Source of the DNA: Phnomibacter ginsenosidimutans
GTDB lineage: Bacteria > Bacteroidota > Bacteroidia > Chitinophagales > Chitinophagaceae
Length of the DNA: 64,000 bases
Reading direction: 5' to 3'
NCBI RefSeq assembly: GCF_009740285.1
Contig: NZ_CP046566.1
Location: 3,758,658-3,822,657 of the forward strand
This document shows, one piece after another, positions 1 to 10,478 of the stretch. Numbering within the stretch: the stretch's first letter is position 1; every line of letters begins with the position of its first letter. The notes below the pieces were generated by a model. That model was not told the DNA's origin. It did no database searches and saw only the letters and a program-made list of their open reading frames with translations. The position numbers were made by a program, and so were the translations under genes.

Positions 1-2522
1 AGTGCTTTTAAACCACCGGTTTTGTTTTCATAATGCTCCAGCATCGTAAGGGCCTGAATGGTTTTACCCAAACCCATATCATCTGCCAAAATGCCGCCAC
101 ACTCTGCATCTTTCAAAAAATTGAGCCACTGAAAACCCGACACCTGGTAAGGTCGCAACACGGGTTGCAAATGCTTGGGTGGCGCCACTTTTTTGATGCG
201 TTTGAAATCCCGCAGCCGGTCAAATTTTTCTTCCAGTTCTACCAGCAACTCCATTTCATCGCGTTGCTCATACAACTCATCTATTACACCAAACTGATAG
301 CGGCTGAGGCGCAACTGGCTGCCATGGCTTTCGCCCACTTTAAACAGCAGCGAATATTTCTTCAACCATTCTTCGGGTAAAATACCCAATGAACCATCGC
401 CCAGATGCACAAAACTTTGCTTGGCTGCCAGTGCTTTTTTAATATCCGATATGCGAACGTGCTGATCGCCAAACTGTACATCCACCTTGGCATCAAACCA
501 ATCCACCCCACTACTAATGCGTATTTGTGTAGTGGGTCTTGCAGCATTAAAACGGAAATTGCGCAGCGTATCAAAGCCCTGCACCGGCACTTCCATTTCC
601 TGCATCGATTCCATGAACAGGAAGAACCAGTTGTTGCGCAGCACATCGGTGCCCTTCAGCACCAGTTGCCTGCTTCTTTCTGGTCGTATAAAATTGGTAT
701 GCAGGTTGCTCAGCTTTTGAAAAAACTGATGCTCTTTTTCCAGCATGCGATGAATGACCGTAATGCGGCCATTGTGCAAGGAAGTAAGAGTAGCTTGTTC
801 ATTTTGCGGCGCTACCACACTTCCATATCTGAACTGAGGTACAAAGGCCAGAAACTCACCTTTCTCTTGCAGCTGTACGCTAATACCGGGCTCTTGGTCC
901 CGCAGCTGTGCCGTAATCGATTTATCGAAAATGACTTCGTATTCGCCGGTAATGGGCAGCAACTTTTGTTCAGCAAATTGTGGCCAGTCTTCTTTGCTGA
1001 TGAGCTGTGGCTGTGCAAAGTGCATGGCCACTTGTATGTCTTCTGCTTTTTGCCAACAATACAAAGTGCCTTGCCGCAGCATAATGAGCATAGATGCCCA
1101 TTCGTTATCTTCCAAAGGCCACTGTTCGCCACTGGCTTTGGCTATGCAGGTTACTTCAAATGATTCGCCTTCAGCAGTTACTGTAATTACCGGCCGTATC
1201 AGGTCTTCGCTCATGTGAGCCGGTTGCAATTGACCGGTTACAAATTTTTTTCCTTCGCCCAATACAAAGCAGGGATTTGCCTGATTGTCGGCCCAAATGC
1301 GGGCCAGTTTGGGATGCAAATATTCATGAATGAGTACCCGGGTTTCATCGGGCAAATCATCGCCATTGGTTTGTACAATGTTGTCCCAAATACCGCTAAA
1401 CGGTGAGTTGCGGTTGAGGTATTTATTTACTTCACTGTCGCTGAGTTTGCGCAGTTGCTGCAGCAGTTGTTTGTCTTCTTCGCCAAACACTTCTGTATCT
1501 ACAAATTTGCCGAGGTCGATGCGTTCTACTTTGCCGGCAAAATTGCCTTCATCATTCAAAGTACCCTGCACCGCATCCACTACAAAAAACGGATAGTTCT
1601 GGCCTTCGGGGCGAAACACCAATCCAAGAGATTTCAAATCTCGCTGCACGGCGGGCAAGGCTGCAGGTGTTTCGCTAGCCTTAGCTATGGCCGGCTCTGC
1701 CACTGGCTTGGGCACTGCTGTATTGGGCATATTCACCCGTTTGATGGAGGCATCCAACACCCGCAAAAAAGGCTTGCCGTCTTTGTAAGTAAATTCAAAC
1801 TTGCCGGTCAAATCATCATCCAACGTGTAGCCATACAAGCCGAGCAGTTTTTCTTTATCCCGGTCGTAGTTGCGAATGCTGTCGAAGTAATGGGCACCAT
1901 ATGCATTGAGCAGCTGCAAAAACAACGCAGTTTTGTGCTTGCAGAGCAAATGTTCTTCATCGTGGCAGGTACAACTGGTATCAAAAAAACGTTCGTCATT
2001 TTTACGAATCACCAGTTTGTAAGTCTGTCCTTCAAACAGTAATTCGGCATCTACTTTTTCGTTGGCAGCACTGGTAATGGTGGCAGAGTGGGTACGCAAT
2101 ATTTCTTCTGCGACTTCATAGTTTTCATTGCCGGCCAGCATGCGTATCATCTTTAAATCGATATGTCGGATTTTGACCAATGTATGTGCCTGCTTGTACC
2201 GAACTACCTGTCCCCCGAGCAATCCTTGCTCACTCATCTCCTGTAGCTGAATGAGTGCTGCAGCTTTGTGCCGGCACACTTCTGTAAGGTTGTACGGGCA
2301 GGTACAGCGCAGGGCTATCGACTTTGGCTGATTGTAGTGATCAATTTTTACTTTGTACCATGTGTTGTACATATCGTCTTTCACCCGAAAAGAAACCGAT
2401 TCTAAAATAGGATTGTGCTCCAGCAAATCCATGTGGCCAGAAGCATGTATCCGCTTGCCCCGCTTGATGACCTCTTCGCTGGCATTGTTGTAAATATGCT
2501 TGATAAAAAACGGAAGCGACAT
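1..2522 (-). CDS. SNF2-family helicase with SWIM zinc fingers (3' end outside window)
   Basis: A single open frame runs from ATG at 2522 through the left window edge without a stop, giving about 840 residues of a longer protein. Two Cys-x-Cys...Cys-x-His SWIM-type zinc motifs lie near residues 73-88 (CTCPYN...CRH) and 184-199 (CTC...CKH). The Walker A/motif I of the SNF2 ATPase, ILADDMGLGKTIQ, begins near residue 813, so most of the helicase core lies outside the window. SNF2/Rad54-like ATPases translocate on duplex DNA and remodel protein-DNA complexes; long SWIM-containing versions are common in Bacteroidetes, with unknown substrate. It is cytoplasmic and appears monocistronic: the neighbour 2753-4131 is on the same strand, but a hairpin lies between. 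Start choice: the ATG begins a well-formed N-terminus (MSLPFFIKHIYN). Confidence 0.88.
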   Translation of the reverse strand, partial: MSLPFFIKHIYNNASEEVIKRGKRIHASGHMDLLEHNPILESVSFRVKDDMYNTWYKVKIDHYNQPKSIALRCTCPYNLTEVCRHKAAALIQLQEMSEQGLLGGQVVRYKQAHTLVKIRHIDLKMIRMLAGNENYEVAEEILRTHSATITSAANEKVDAELLFEGQTYKLVIRKNDERFFDTSCTCHDEEHLLCKHKTALFLQLLNAYGAHYFDSIRNYDRDKEKLLGLYGYTLDDDLTGKFEFTYKDGKPFLRVLDASIKRVNMPNTAVPKPVAEPAIAKASETPAALPAVQRDLKSLGLVFRPEGQNYPFFVVDAVQGTLNDEGNFAGKVERIDLGKFVDTEVFGEEDKQLLQQLRKLSDSEVNKYLNRNSPFSGIWDNIVQTNGDDLPDETRVLIHEYLHPKLARIWADNQANPCFVLGEGKKFVTGQLQPAHMSEDLIRPVITVTAEGESFEVTCIAKASGEQWPLEDNEWASMLIMLRQGTLYCWQKAEDIQVAMHFAQPQLISKEDWPQFAEQKLLPITGEYEVIFDKSITAQLRDQEPGISVQLQEKGEFLAFVPQFRYGSVVAPQNEQATLTSLHNGRITVIHRMLEKEHQFFQKLSNLHTNFIRPERSRQLVLKGTDVLRNNWFFLFMESMQEMEVPVQGFDTLRNFRFNAARPTTQIRISSGVDWFDAKVDVQFGDQHVRISDIKKALAAKQSFVHLGDGSLGILPEEWLKKYSLLFKVGESHGSQLRLSRYQFGVIDELYEQRDEMELLVELEEKFDRLRDFKRIKKVAPPKHLQPVLRPYQVSGFQWLNFLKDAECGGILADDMGLGKTIQALTMLEHYENKTGGLKA

Positions 2523-2690
2523 ATATGCATGTCCGGTTTGCTATGCCGGAATCTCAGTTTTATTTGTGTTGCTGCCTTCAATTTCTACTGCATTTTGGCA
2601 AAAGGCATTAGAAAAGGGCAATTGGCAAAAGTAACGGAAAAAAGCAGGCACCAGCAAATGCTGTTTAAAGGTCCCTTTTATCCCAAAATG

Positions 2691-2723
2691 CATCAACCCC
2701 ACAGCATAGCCGCGGGGTTGATG
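2691..2723 (-). terminator. Hairpin between adaptor gene and SNF2 gene
   Basis: A perfect 10-bp inverted repeat, CATCAACCCC (2691-2700) and GGGGTTGATG (2714-2723), surrounds a 13-nt loop. It lies just after the frame-corrected stop of the HlyD-like gene on the minus strand and is followed on that strand by CATTTTGG. The stem is strong but the T-run is short, so this is a candidate intrinsic terminator. Confidence 0.55.
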
Positions 2724-2752
2724 AAAAATTCAGAAAAGGTAAATGTCAATGG

Positions 2753-4131
2753 TTATTCTTTCACTTCAAACAGTTTCGACTTGTCTACCACAATCACTTT
2801 CATGCCATCGTTGAGGGTACGGAAAATGACGTTGTACGGCTCACTTACCACCTGCTGACCTTTGGTTAATCCGCTGGTGATTTCGATGTAGCGGGTATCC
2901 TGAATACCTGTTTTCACTACTACTTTTTTACGGTGGTGGTGGCTTTGTCGTACACAAATACCACAATGTCTTTTTCATCTTCATCACCACTGACTGGTGC
3001 TGCGTCATCCATGCCAGCGCCTTCTTTTTTCTCTTCTTTTTTAGCCGAGGCTTTCTTATCAGATTTGTCACGGGTAGCAACCGCATTGATAGGAACGCTC
3101 AGCACATTGGCCCGCACTTTGGTTTGGATGTCGGCACTGGCCGTCATACCCGGGCGGAAGGGGAAACTGCGTGGCTTGGTTGGGTCAATCAAATCGGCGT
3201 AGCTTTCTGGCAGCAGGCGGATGTACACTTTGTAATTGGTGACTTCGTTGCTGCTGGCAGAGGCTGATGCAGTAACGGCACCGGTATTGCTGCTGGCAAT
3301 TTGGTATACAACGCCCTTGAATTTACGATTGAGATAGGCATCTACTGAAATCAACGCACTATCGCCAATGTGTACTTTGGGAATGTCGTTTTCTGTTACA
3401 TCTACCCGTATTTCCAAACGGCTCATATCAGCAATGCGCATCATTTCGGTACCGGCCATTTGTGCTGTACCTACCACACGTTCGCCTTTCTTCACGTTCA
3501 GCAAACTTACCACGCCATCCATGGGCGACACAATGGTAGTACGGCTTACGTCTTTGCTGGCACGTTGCAGGTTGGCCTGTGCACTGGCTACCTGTGCTTT
3601 GGCTGCGTCGATAGAACGCAGGGCCGCATTGTAACTGGCTTTGGCATTGTTGTAAGTATTTTCTGCAACTTCAAATTCCTGGCGGCTAATCACTTTGCCA
3701 TCGAGCAGTTTTTTCTGGCGGTTGTATTGAGCCAGTGCCTGATCCATGGCGCTTTTCAAACCTTGCAATTGTGCTTCGGTGTTGGCTACCTGAAACTGGT
3801 TTTGATTTACCACGGCCGCAGCTTGCTGTTGCTGGATGTTGTAGATATCGGCATACACTCTTGCCAGCACCTGACCACGGCGTACACTATCGCCTTCGGC
3901 TACGGTGAGTTCGGTGATTTCACCACTCACGTCAGAGCTCATTTTTACTTCAATTTCAGGATAGATTTTGCCGCTGGCATTTACTGTTTCAATAATGGTA
4001 CGGCTACTAATGTCTTCTACGGCCACCTTCACACCTTCTTTTTCACCAATCACGCCGGTTTTTTTGAGTACCACCAATGCAATGATGGCTACTACCAGAC
4101 TTACGATAATCCAAAGCGTTTTCTTCTTCAT
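2753..4131 (-). CDS. HlyD/MacA-like periplasmic adaptor (frameshifted near its 3' end)
   Basis: Membrane-fusion protein of an efflux or export pump, linking an inner-membrane transporter to the TolC-like channel encoded just upstream (5607-4173). Residues 5-25 form an N-terminal membrane anchor. A lipoyl/biotinyl-like half-motif follows (VSGEITELTVAEGDSVRRGQ, about residues 68-87), then an alpha-hairpin coiled coil rich in Gln/Ala (about 95-205), the second lipoyl half (SPMDGVVSLLNVKKGERV) and a beta-barrel domain. A charged Lys/Asp/Glu-rich insert lies near the C-terminus. Reading stops after about 403 aa at an A6 run (plus-strand T6, 2924-2929). One extra A restores a conserved tail (VVVKTGIQDTRYIEITSGL...) ending in TAA at 2753. 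No ABC or RND partner is next to it. Confidence 0.85.
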
Positions 4132-4172
4132 GTTTGTTGCTTAAGCTGTGTTGCAAATAAGGATGAACCGCA

Positions 4173-5607
4173 CTACAGGGTAATGCCTGTGCCGCGATAG
4201 AATTCTAAAATTTTGGTACGGAAAACAAATTCAAAACGGGCTGTGAGCTGATCGAATCAATGCCCGCTGCATGTTGTTTTGCAAAGTGATGAGTTCAAAT
4301 ACCGGCAGCAATCCTACTTCAAAGCGCTGCTGGCCAAGGCTATAACTGTAGGCCGATGTTTCATACGCTTTTTTGCGGCTGTTGTACGTGGCCAGTGCAT
4401 TCACAGCATTTTGATACGCCGTAAAAATATCCTGCTTCAATGTAAGGCTGTCGGCTGTCATTTGCAGCTGAATATTTTCCTGATTGATGAGTGCCCGCTT
4501 GTAGCTGGTACGTGCCTGATGCCCGTTGAAAATAGGTACTTGCAGGCTCAGGCCTACCGACTGACGGAAGTTGTAATCCAACTGACGGAAGTAATTGGCA
4601 TTGACATACTGCGTAGGAACGGAGACCGGCGTACTTACGAAATAAGGCTGGCCCTGTACTGTAACAAATGACTGTGTAGGCACAACTGTAGTAACGTTAT
4701 TGCCTTTGGGCAAGCGAGACAAGGCACTTGAATAAGCACTTTGAATATTACCAAACGCACTGATGGTGGGATACAGACTTGCCTTAGCTACTGCTGCATT
4801 TTTTTCGGCAGCCTGCAGGCGCAATTTGTTGGCCATTTGCAATGGACGAACCAATACTGCCGAGGCATATACAACATCTGGTTGCAACTCCGTCAGCGAA
4901 AGCACCGGAATCACATCAATGTTGGGAGTAGAAATATCAAAGGGTGTGGCAGCATCCAGCATCAGCAATGCTTTTAACTGCAACAAATTGAGGCGGTAAG
5001 TACTTTCTGCGGTTACAATGGCGGCGCTGTCACGGGCCAGTTGCGCATCCAGTTCGGCAGCATTAAGCTCAGGCACCGAGCCGGCTTCTACCCGCTTACG
5101 GGTAATGATGAGTTGCTCCAGGGTTTGTGCTGCCTGTACCTGTGCGGTACGTTTTTGCTCACTGCTCAGCAGGGCCTGCAAGTAAGCGGCAGCCACATTG
5201 AGGGCAATATCGTCCTGCACTTTTTTGGTTTGTGCTTTGCTGGCCTCCAGTGTCAGGCGGTTGGCCTCAATGGTATTTTTCTGGCTAAACCAGTTGAACA
5301 ATGTAACACCCGTTTGGATGTTCATGTTGCTGAACGTGATGTTGTTTTGGGTAAACTGGTTGGTGGTGGGGTCGATGCTGCGACCAAACTGCTCACCCAG
5401 CGATGTGCTGAAGTTGAGAGTGGGCCAGCGTCCATCGCGGCTTTGCTGGTACACCAGCTCGTTGAGCCGGGCCTGCACATCCGTTTGTTTTACTGAAATG
5501 TTGTTGGCAATGGCATACTCCACACAGCGGCGCAAATCCCATTTTTCCTGGGCAGCAGCTGTTTGAAAAACCATGATTCCCAAAAGCAGGTATCCAATTT
5601 TCTTCAT
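4173..5607 (-). CDS. TolC-family outer membrane efflux channel (frameshifted C-terminus)
   Basis: Outer-membrane factor of a tripartite pump. Start at 5607 (MKKIGYLLLGIMVFQTAAAQ), which gives a clean signal peptide; the frame is open further upstream but that extension does not look like protein N-terminus. The mature part has the paired OEP repeats: CVEYAIANNISVKQ at the front, long Gln/Ala helices and LQVPIFNGHQARTSYKRA in the second repeat. As read, the frame ends at 4231 with an atypical tail (RSAHSPF). One base removed around 4241-4245 gives the expected family tail, ARFEFVFRTKILEFY...GITL, stopping at 4173. The adaptor gene starts 42 bp downstream at 4131, so the two probably form one operon. 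Confidence 0.87.
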
Positions 5608-5769
5608 AGCGCAAATGTAGCCCTGCCATGGGCTCAGCCTACTGATTTTGGATAAGTGGCCTGTGCACCCGTTCAACGCATGATAAAACGGATGGGAACG
5701 GGCCACCAATAGCTGCCTGCAGGCTCCCACATATTGTACACTGGCGCCTCAGTGTCAGTTCGGCACTCC

Positions 5770-7017
5770 TTAATCGTATTGCCGGCCTTTTACAAACAAG
5801 AGTGTTGCCAGCGAAATATTGACGTGCACATCCACAAACTTTTCTTTCACCAGCGTAGTGCCTACCTGCCCCCGCTGACCAGTGCGTACACTAAAGTTGT
5901 AATAACCGGTTCCGTTGCGGGACGGAAAACCCATACCTACCGTTGCTGAGTAAGTACGTATGGGCACCTTGTAAATTTCAAGATAGCCATCGTCAAACTG
6001 CAGCCCGGCACTCAGTGAGTATTTTTCTATTTTGCCGTAATAACTGTTCACCATTTTGGTATAGCGATAACCAAGGGCAAAGTTGCTGGCGTCTTTGGTT
6101 TTGAAATTGGTGCCGCGGTAATTGACCGATGACCATGGTTGCCTTATAGCATCCAGCGAAAAAGTAGAACCGCCTTTTTGCATGCTGATACCTGCAGCAT
6201 ATTGCATGGGGTATTGAAAAGATTGTGTACCTCCCTTTTCTTCTACCAACACCGTTTCGTTGGCATCTTTTATGTAATAATCGCTGATGCGATCTAACTG
6301 CAGCGCTGGTTGAAAAGTGCCGCCAACAGTCCATTGAGTTTTTCCAATCCGGCTCGTCCATTGCAAACCTGCCTTCCAAAAAAACTGGCTGTAAAAATCA
6401 TTTTGTTCTACTGTCAGGTTGTATTGCTCTCCTGCCAATACCTGATTTTTTTTGTTAACCGAACCAAATATCATTCCCGTGTTTAGCCCAACAGAAAAAT
6501 GCTTGCCCACCTGCCAGGCATTGCCCAAAAAGGCTTGATTGAGGCCACCGCTACCGGTGATATAATCTGTAATTTTTGATACCGAACCACCTACATTTCT
6601 TACACTCACACTTTTATAATCAACTTGCGACAACCGCTGCATGCTGATAACGCTTGTCCAGTTTTTAAACAGGTTGGCAGCAATGGCCGCCCGTTTAAAA
6701 TTGATATCGCCACCACTCAAATTTTGTGTACTGGTAACGTACTGCTGCGAAGAGCCCTGCACCGACATTTCAAACAACAACCGATGCGCATTGATGGCAC
6801 TGTAAGAAGCCGGATTGAGTGTATTGATGGTATGCGTACCCCGCAGGGCAATGCCGGCACCGCTCATAGATGTGTAGGCGTTATTGTCCCGCAAATCCAT
6901 CAGGCCAAAACCATAGGCACTGTATAAAGAGTTGATGCCGGGCTGTGCAGCAGCCGTAAAACCTGCACAGCAAAAACACAGCAGCAATAATTGCTTAGTT
7001 GTTGTTGTAAGAAACAT
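5770..7017 (-). CDS. Outer-membrane beta-barrel protein, function unknown
   Basis: 415 aa with a signal peptide (residues 1-24, ending TAAAQ). It is followed by long alternating beta strands rich in Gly, Tyr and Phe, the pattern of a Bacteroidetes FadL/PorV-like barrel. The N-terminal stretch SLYSAYGFGLMDLRDN...NTLNPASY resembles the N-terminus of such barrels, where the start marks a plug-like segment. No catalytic motif is visible. ATG at 7017 lies inside the 3' end of the DUF4270 gene (which ends at 6995), a 23-bp overlap that argues for translational coupling. I infer that barrel and DUF4270 lipoprotein work together at the outer membrane; the substrate is unknown. Confidence 0.72.
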   Translation of the reverse strand: MFLTTTTKQLLLLCFCCAGFTAAAQPGINSLYSAYGFGLMDLRDNNAYTSMSGAGIALRGTHTINTLNPASYSAINAHRLLFEMSVQGSSQQYVTSTQNLSGGDINFKRAAIAANLFKNWTSVISMQRLSQVDYKSVSVRNVGGSVSKITDYITGSGGLNQAFLGNAWQVGKHFSVGLNTGMIFGSVNKKNQVLAGEQYNLTVEQNDFYSQFFWKAGLQWTSRIGKTQWTVGGTFQPALQLDRISDYYIKDANETVLVEEKGGTQSFQYPMQYAAGISMQKGGSTFSLDAIRQPWSSVNYRGTNFKTKDASNFALGYRYTKMVNSYYGKIEKYSLSAGLQFDDGYLEIYKVPIRTYSATVGMGFPSRNGTGYYNFSVRTGQRGQVGTTLVKEKFVDVHVNISLATLLFVKGRQYD

Positions 7018-8382
7018 ACGTGAGGATTAATCGTGAAGTATATTGAGTATTGCCTGGCATGCCCATGCTTAGCTGTTGCAAAGCATCGCCAGCTCCTCCT
7101 GCTTTTATCATCAGGCGCTTAGTGGTAAAGCTGTTGCTGAGTAATTCCTGTTTGATATAGGCAGTGATATCAAAACTGTACTGCGAGTTTTTTTCGTACA
7201 ACACATCCAGCTGCAAACTGCCGGTTTGTGTGGCATCGTTGGCGTCTTTCAAAGGACCTTCCAAATAGCCATCGGTATGATAATAGTAGAGATTGAGCGT
7301 AGCAGGCAACGCATGTTGCACCAAATTGCTTTGGATAGGTTTCAACTGCAATGTGGCATTTATAATTTGCGCACCAGCCATATTTTTCAGCATTTCTTTC
7401 AATGCAGGAAATGAAAACCGGGTGTTCAGTTCTGTCATGGTTTGATGAAACAACTGCTGGCGTGGCGCTGTGGCAATTGTTTTTTTCTGCAAACCAGAAA
7501 GCACTGCTGTAGTGCGGTTGATGTGCATGGCATAATAGCCGTACACCGAAGCCGACAAAGGGAAACTGACCTCTTGTTTATCTGGCCGGCCTACATCGTT
7601 GTGATAATACAACCGAAGTACAATGGCAGAATCAGTTTTAGGAACTTCCAACATGAGGTTGCTATTGGCAGACAACGTACGAACGGCAAAACCTTTCAGC
7701 CAGCTTTGAAAGCTGCTGACATCGGTAGTGCTGATATTTTTTTTGCGCAGCATATCAAACAAACTTTCGCCAAAGGCTTGTGCTAACACTATCCGCACAG
7801 AGTCATTGTCTTTTCGATATGGCATGTACAAAAAGAACTGGTGCCCAAAGGCTGTGCATCTGTAGCAAAACGATGGTGTGCGTAAAAAACACTGTTGGTA
7901 GCCTGCATGTCTTCTGCAAGCCTGTACACAGCAAGTTGTATGGGCACACTGGTGTCGCCTGCATGCGACCGGTCGGGTTTGATGATGAGTGCAACCGAAT
8001 CGAAAATACTGTTGTTGGTTAGCTCAGGCAGTTCAGCAGGAACGGTCATTCTGAACACAGGTTCGCACAATACATTTCCATACACGGTATCCTGCAGATA
8101 GCCCATTTTGAAATAGCTAAGGCCAGCAGATGTAGACAATGAATCGGGCACATACACATCGCCAATGGCGGTAAGCGAATCCAGCTCTACAATGTTGGTA
8201 TTTCCAATCGGATCTATGCTGTTGATGTAATCGACTTCTTTGTTGCAGGCTGCCAGCAGTACCGCTAGCAGTATACCGCATGATTTGTTGACAATTGACA
8301 CAGAATGAGTTTTGTACAAAAAAGCACTCAGCCATTGGGCAGCAATTGCTAAAAGCGATAAAGACTTGCTTTCATGCTGCAT
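6995..8382 (-). CDS. DUF4270-like lipoprotein (frameshifted)
   Basis: The N-terminal half shows a lipoprotein signal ending LLAVLLAAC, with the lipidated Cys followed by NKEVDYIN. The upstream ATG at 8382 gives an unusually long leader, so a GTG about 32 codons in may be the real start. The body (LDSLTAIGDVYVPDSL..., DSVALIIKPDRSHAGDTSVP) resembles DUF4270 proteins of Bacteroidetes, surface lipoproteins of unknown role. The frame breaks at an A5 run on the plus strand (7830-7834). Adding one base joins SSF to LYMPYRKDNDSVRIV and continues to the stop at 6995. The C-terminal half ends with a run of hydrophobic beta strands. It is co-transcribed with the barrel gene and divergent from the Kelch lipoprotein. 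Confidence 0.7.
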
Positions 8383-8524
8383 ATATCCATTTCAAAAAAT
8401 GAAGTACAGCATTTGTTGCAGCAATGCTAAATAGAACGAGTTGTCTCTTAAAACCTTGTGCTCATAGCAAATACAGCAGGTGTTGTAGCAGCGCCCAATA
8501 CGTTTGTACAAATCATCAACCAAT

Positions 8525-9535
8525 ATGAAATTTGGAATTTGGAAATGGAGTTTACTGATACTGATAAGTGCAGCAGCTATGAGTGCTTGCACGAAAGACA
8601 CAAGTGAAGATGATGAGCTGGTGGGCAACTGGAAAAAGATTTCTGACTTTGAAGGGGTTGCCCGTGGGGAAGCCATTAGCACCGTGCTCAACGACAAAGT
8701 GTATGCCGGCCTTGGCTTTGACGGCACCAACAGGCTTACCGATTTTTGGGTGTATGATGCCGACCTCGATTTCTGGAAACGGAAAGCCGATTTCCCCGGT
8801 ACACCCCGTAACAGTGCGGTATCATTTGCAGCTAACAACAAAGTATACGTAGGCCTCGGTTACGATGGCGTAAACAGATTGAAAGATTTTTGGGAATACA
8901 ATCCTGATACCGACAGTTGGAAACAGGTGGCAGATTTTGGCGGCTCTGCCAGATACGGTGCCCGTGCATTCGCCATTGCCGATAAAGGCTATGTAGTGGC
9001 CGGCTTTGATGGCAACAACCTGAAAGATTTCTGGATGTATGACCCAACCAGCAATACCTGGACGCAGCAAGTAAGCCCCGGTGGTAGTAAGCGGGTAGAT
9101 CCTGTTGTTTTCGTAATAGATAACAAAGCCTATCTGGCTTGTGGCAGCAACAACGGCATCAATGTAGATGATTGCTGGATGTATGATCCATCAACTGGCA
9201 AATGGACAGAAAAAAGACGCATGGCCAACATCAGTGATGAAGAATATGACGATGATTACAACATCGTTCGATATCAGGCGGTGGCATTCGTTGTCAACAA
9301 TAAAGCATACGTTACTACGGGCATCAATACCACATACCTCAATACTACATGGGAGTATGATGCCAGCACAGATGTGTGGACACAAAAAACAGCTTTTGAG
9401 GGTACTGCAAGAGAAGGCGCTATTGCATTTTCAGTAAAAGGAAAAGGCATTGTAGGATTGGGCAGGAGCACCACATTGCGCTTCGACGATATGCGTCAGT
9501 TTTTACCCACTGAGGAAGCCAATGAAGACGACTAA
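8525..9535 (+). CDS. Kelch-repeat lipoprotein
   Basis: About 336 aa from ATG 8525 (MKFGIWKW); an in-frame ATG lies at 8504 but the later one gives the better signal. The signal ends SAAAMSAC, a lipobox. Roughly six Kelch units follow, each with the pattern hydrophobic-NDKVYAGLGFDG-NRLTDFWVYD-W..., predicting a six-bladed beta-propeller exported to the periplasm or cell surface. An acidic tail (EEANEDD) closes the protein. It is transcribed divergently from the DUF4270 and barrel pair, with a gap of about 140 bp that must hold both promoters. Kelch propellers bind proteins or glycans; no enzymatic residue is recognisable. Confidence 0.82.
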   Translation: MKFGIWKWSLLILISAAAMSACTKDTSEDDELVGNWKKISDFEGVARGEAISTVLNDKVYAGLGFDGTNRLTDFWVYDADLDFWKRKADFPGTPRNSAVSFAANNKVYVGLGYDGVNRLKDFWEYNPDTDSWKQVADFGGSARYGARAFAIADKGYVVAGFDGNNLKDFWMYDPTSNTWTQQVSPGGSKRVDPVVFVIDNKAYLACGSNNGINVDDCWMYDPSTGKWTEKRRMANISDEEYDDDYNIVRYQAVAFVVNNKAYVTTGINTTYLNTTWEYDASTDVWTQKTAFEGTAREGAIAFSVKGKGIVGLGRSTTLRFDDMRQFLPTEEANEDD

Positions 9536-9578
9536 AATTTACTTACATAACAATATTGGTAGTAGTCACAAATTGCAC

Positions 9579-9608
9579 GCCGGCCTTTTTCAAGGCTGGC
9601 TTCTTTAT
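9579..9608 (+). terminator. Intrinsic terminator after Kelch gene
   Basis: GCCGGCCTT (9579-9587), loop TTTC, AAGGCTGGC (9592-9600), then TTCTTTAT. The 9-bp stem has a single G-T pair and lies 44 bp after the Kelch stop. Confidence 0.75.
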
Positions 9609-9665
9609 GCCATGAACATTGGGCAATCCTTTTAAAATCAACACAAAGCAAAGGACAAAAACAAC

Positions 9666-9694
9666 AAAGCAGCAGACAAATCGCCTGCTGCTTT
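9666..9694. terminator. Bidirectional terminator between convergent genes
   Basis: AAAGCAGCAG (9666-9675) and CTGCTGCTTT (9685-9694) form a 10-bp stem with a 9-nt loop, flanked by A-rich and T-rich tracts on both sides. It sits 24 bp beyond the stop of the LytTR regulator (9718, minus strand) and can also serve the Kelch gene. Confidence 0.7.
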
Positions 9695-9717
9695 TAAAAC
9701 TTACGCTAAAGGTTTAG

Positions 9718-10478
9718 CTACAATACATTCATTCGTTTGATGCTTTCAGACAGCTTATCCCGAAAGCCTTCGCTAATGGGCAGCTCCTGCCGCCCCATAC
9801 TTACCAGCCCTTTTTGCAGCGCCGTAATTTTAGTAAGCGACACAATGTAAGACTTGTGAATGCGTACAAAATGAAAATGCCCCAAACGCTCTTCCAATAC
9901 TTTCATGCTCATGCGGGTTACCACCGGCCTGGCAGATGATTCCAAAAATATTTTTACATAGTCCTTAAAGGCTTCAATGTAAAGTATGTCGTTGAGTTCA
10001 ATGCGCACCAAATTGTAATCTACATGCACAAATAAAAACCGCGGATCGCTGTCGGCGCCATACATGCCGGCATCCATTACTGTGCGGTTTGCCAGCGTAG
10101 CATTTACTGGCTGTCCTGAACGGTTATACCACTCATATGCTTTAAAACAGCTTTGCAAAAAACGATCGAAAGCAACGGGCTTTAGCAGATAATCCAACAC
10201 GTCCAAACCATAGGCTTCAACGGCATACGTATCGTAAGCAGTCAATAGAATGACGGGCGTTTTTCCTTTCAGGTTATTGGCCAGTGTAATACCACTGAGG
10301 CCGGGCATTTGCACATCCAGAAATACCAAATCAACCTTGTTGGATTGCAGGTATGCCATGGCTTCGTGCACATTGCGAAATGTTTGTGTAAGTCGCAAAA
10401 AGGTACTTGCCGGATATTGTCGGCCAGCAAATCCAGCGCCAGCTTTTCATCGTCTACGCCAATGCAGTTTAGAATCAT
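9718..10478 (-). CDS. LytTR-family response regulator (frameshifted)
   Basis: Receiver plus LytTR DNA-binding domain. It starts at ATG 10478 (MILNCIGVDDEKLALDLL, acidic pocket DDE) and breaks after IRQVPF at an A5 run on the plus strand (10397-10401). One extra base joins LRLTQTFRNVHEAM. The phospho-acceptor is in VFLDVQMPGLSG, the conserved Thr in LLTAY and the Lys in LLKPVAF. The C-terminal LytTR domain includes FVHVDYNLVRIELNDILYIEAFKDYVKI and FVRIHKSYIV. Its start overlaps the stop of the upstream kinase gene by 4 bp (ATGA type), so the two are a translationally coupled two-component system. The target genes are not evident. Confidence 0.85.

Noticed and set aside
405-1163. Long plus-strand frame over the SNF2 gene
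   Set aside because: It is antisense to the conserved helicase frame, with no domain and a low-complexity composition; shadow of the real gene.
5608-5730. Upstream extension of the TolC frame to 5730
   Set aside because: The 41 extra residues have no signal character, while ATG 5607 gives a perfect signal peptide.
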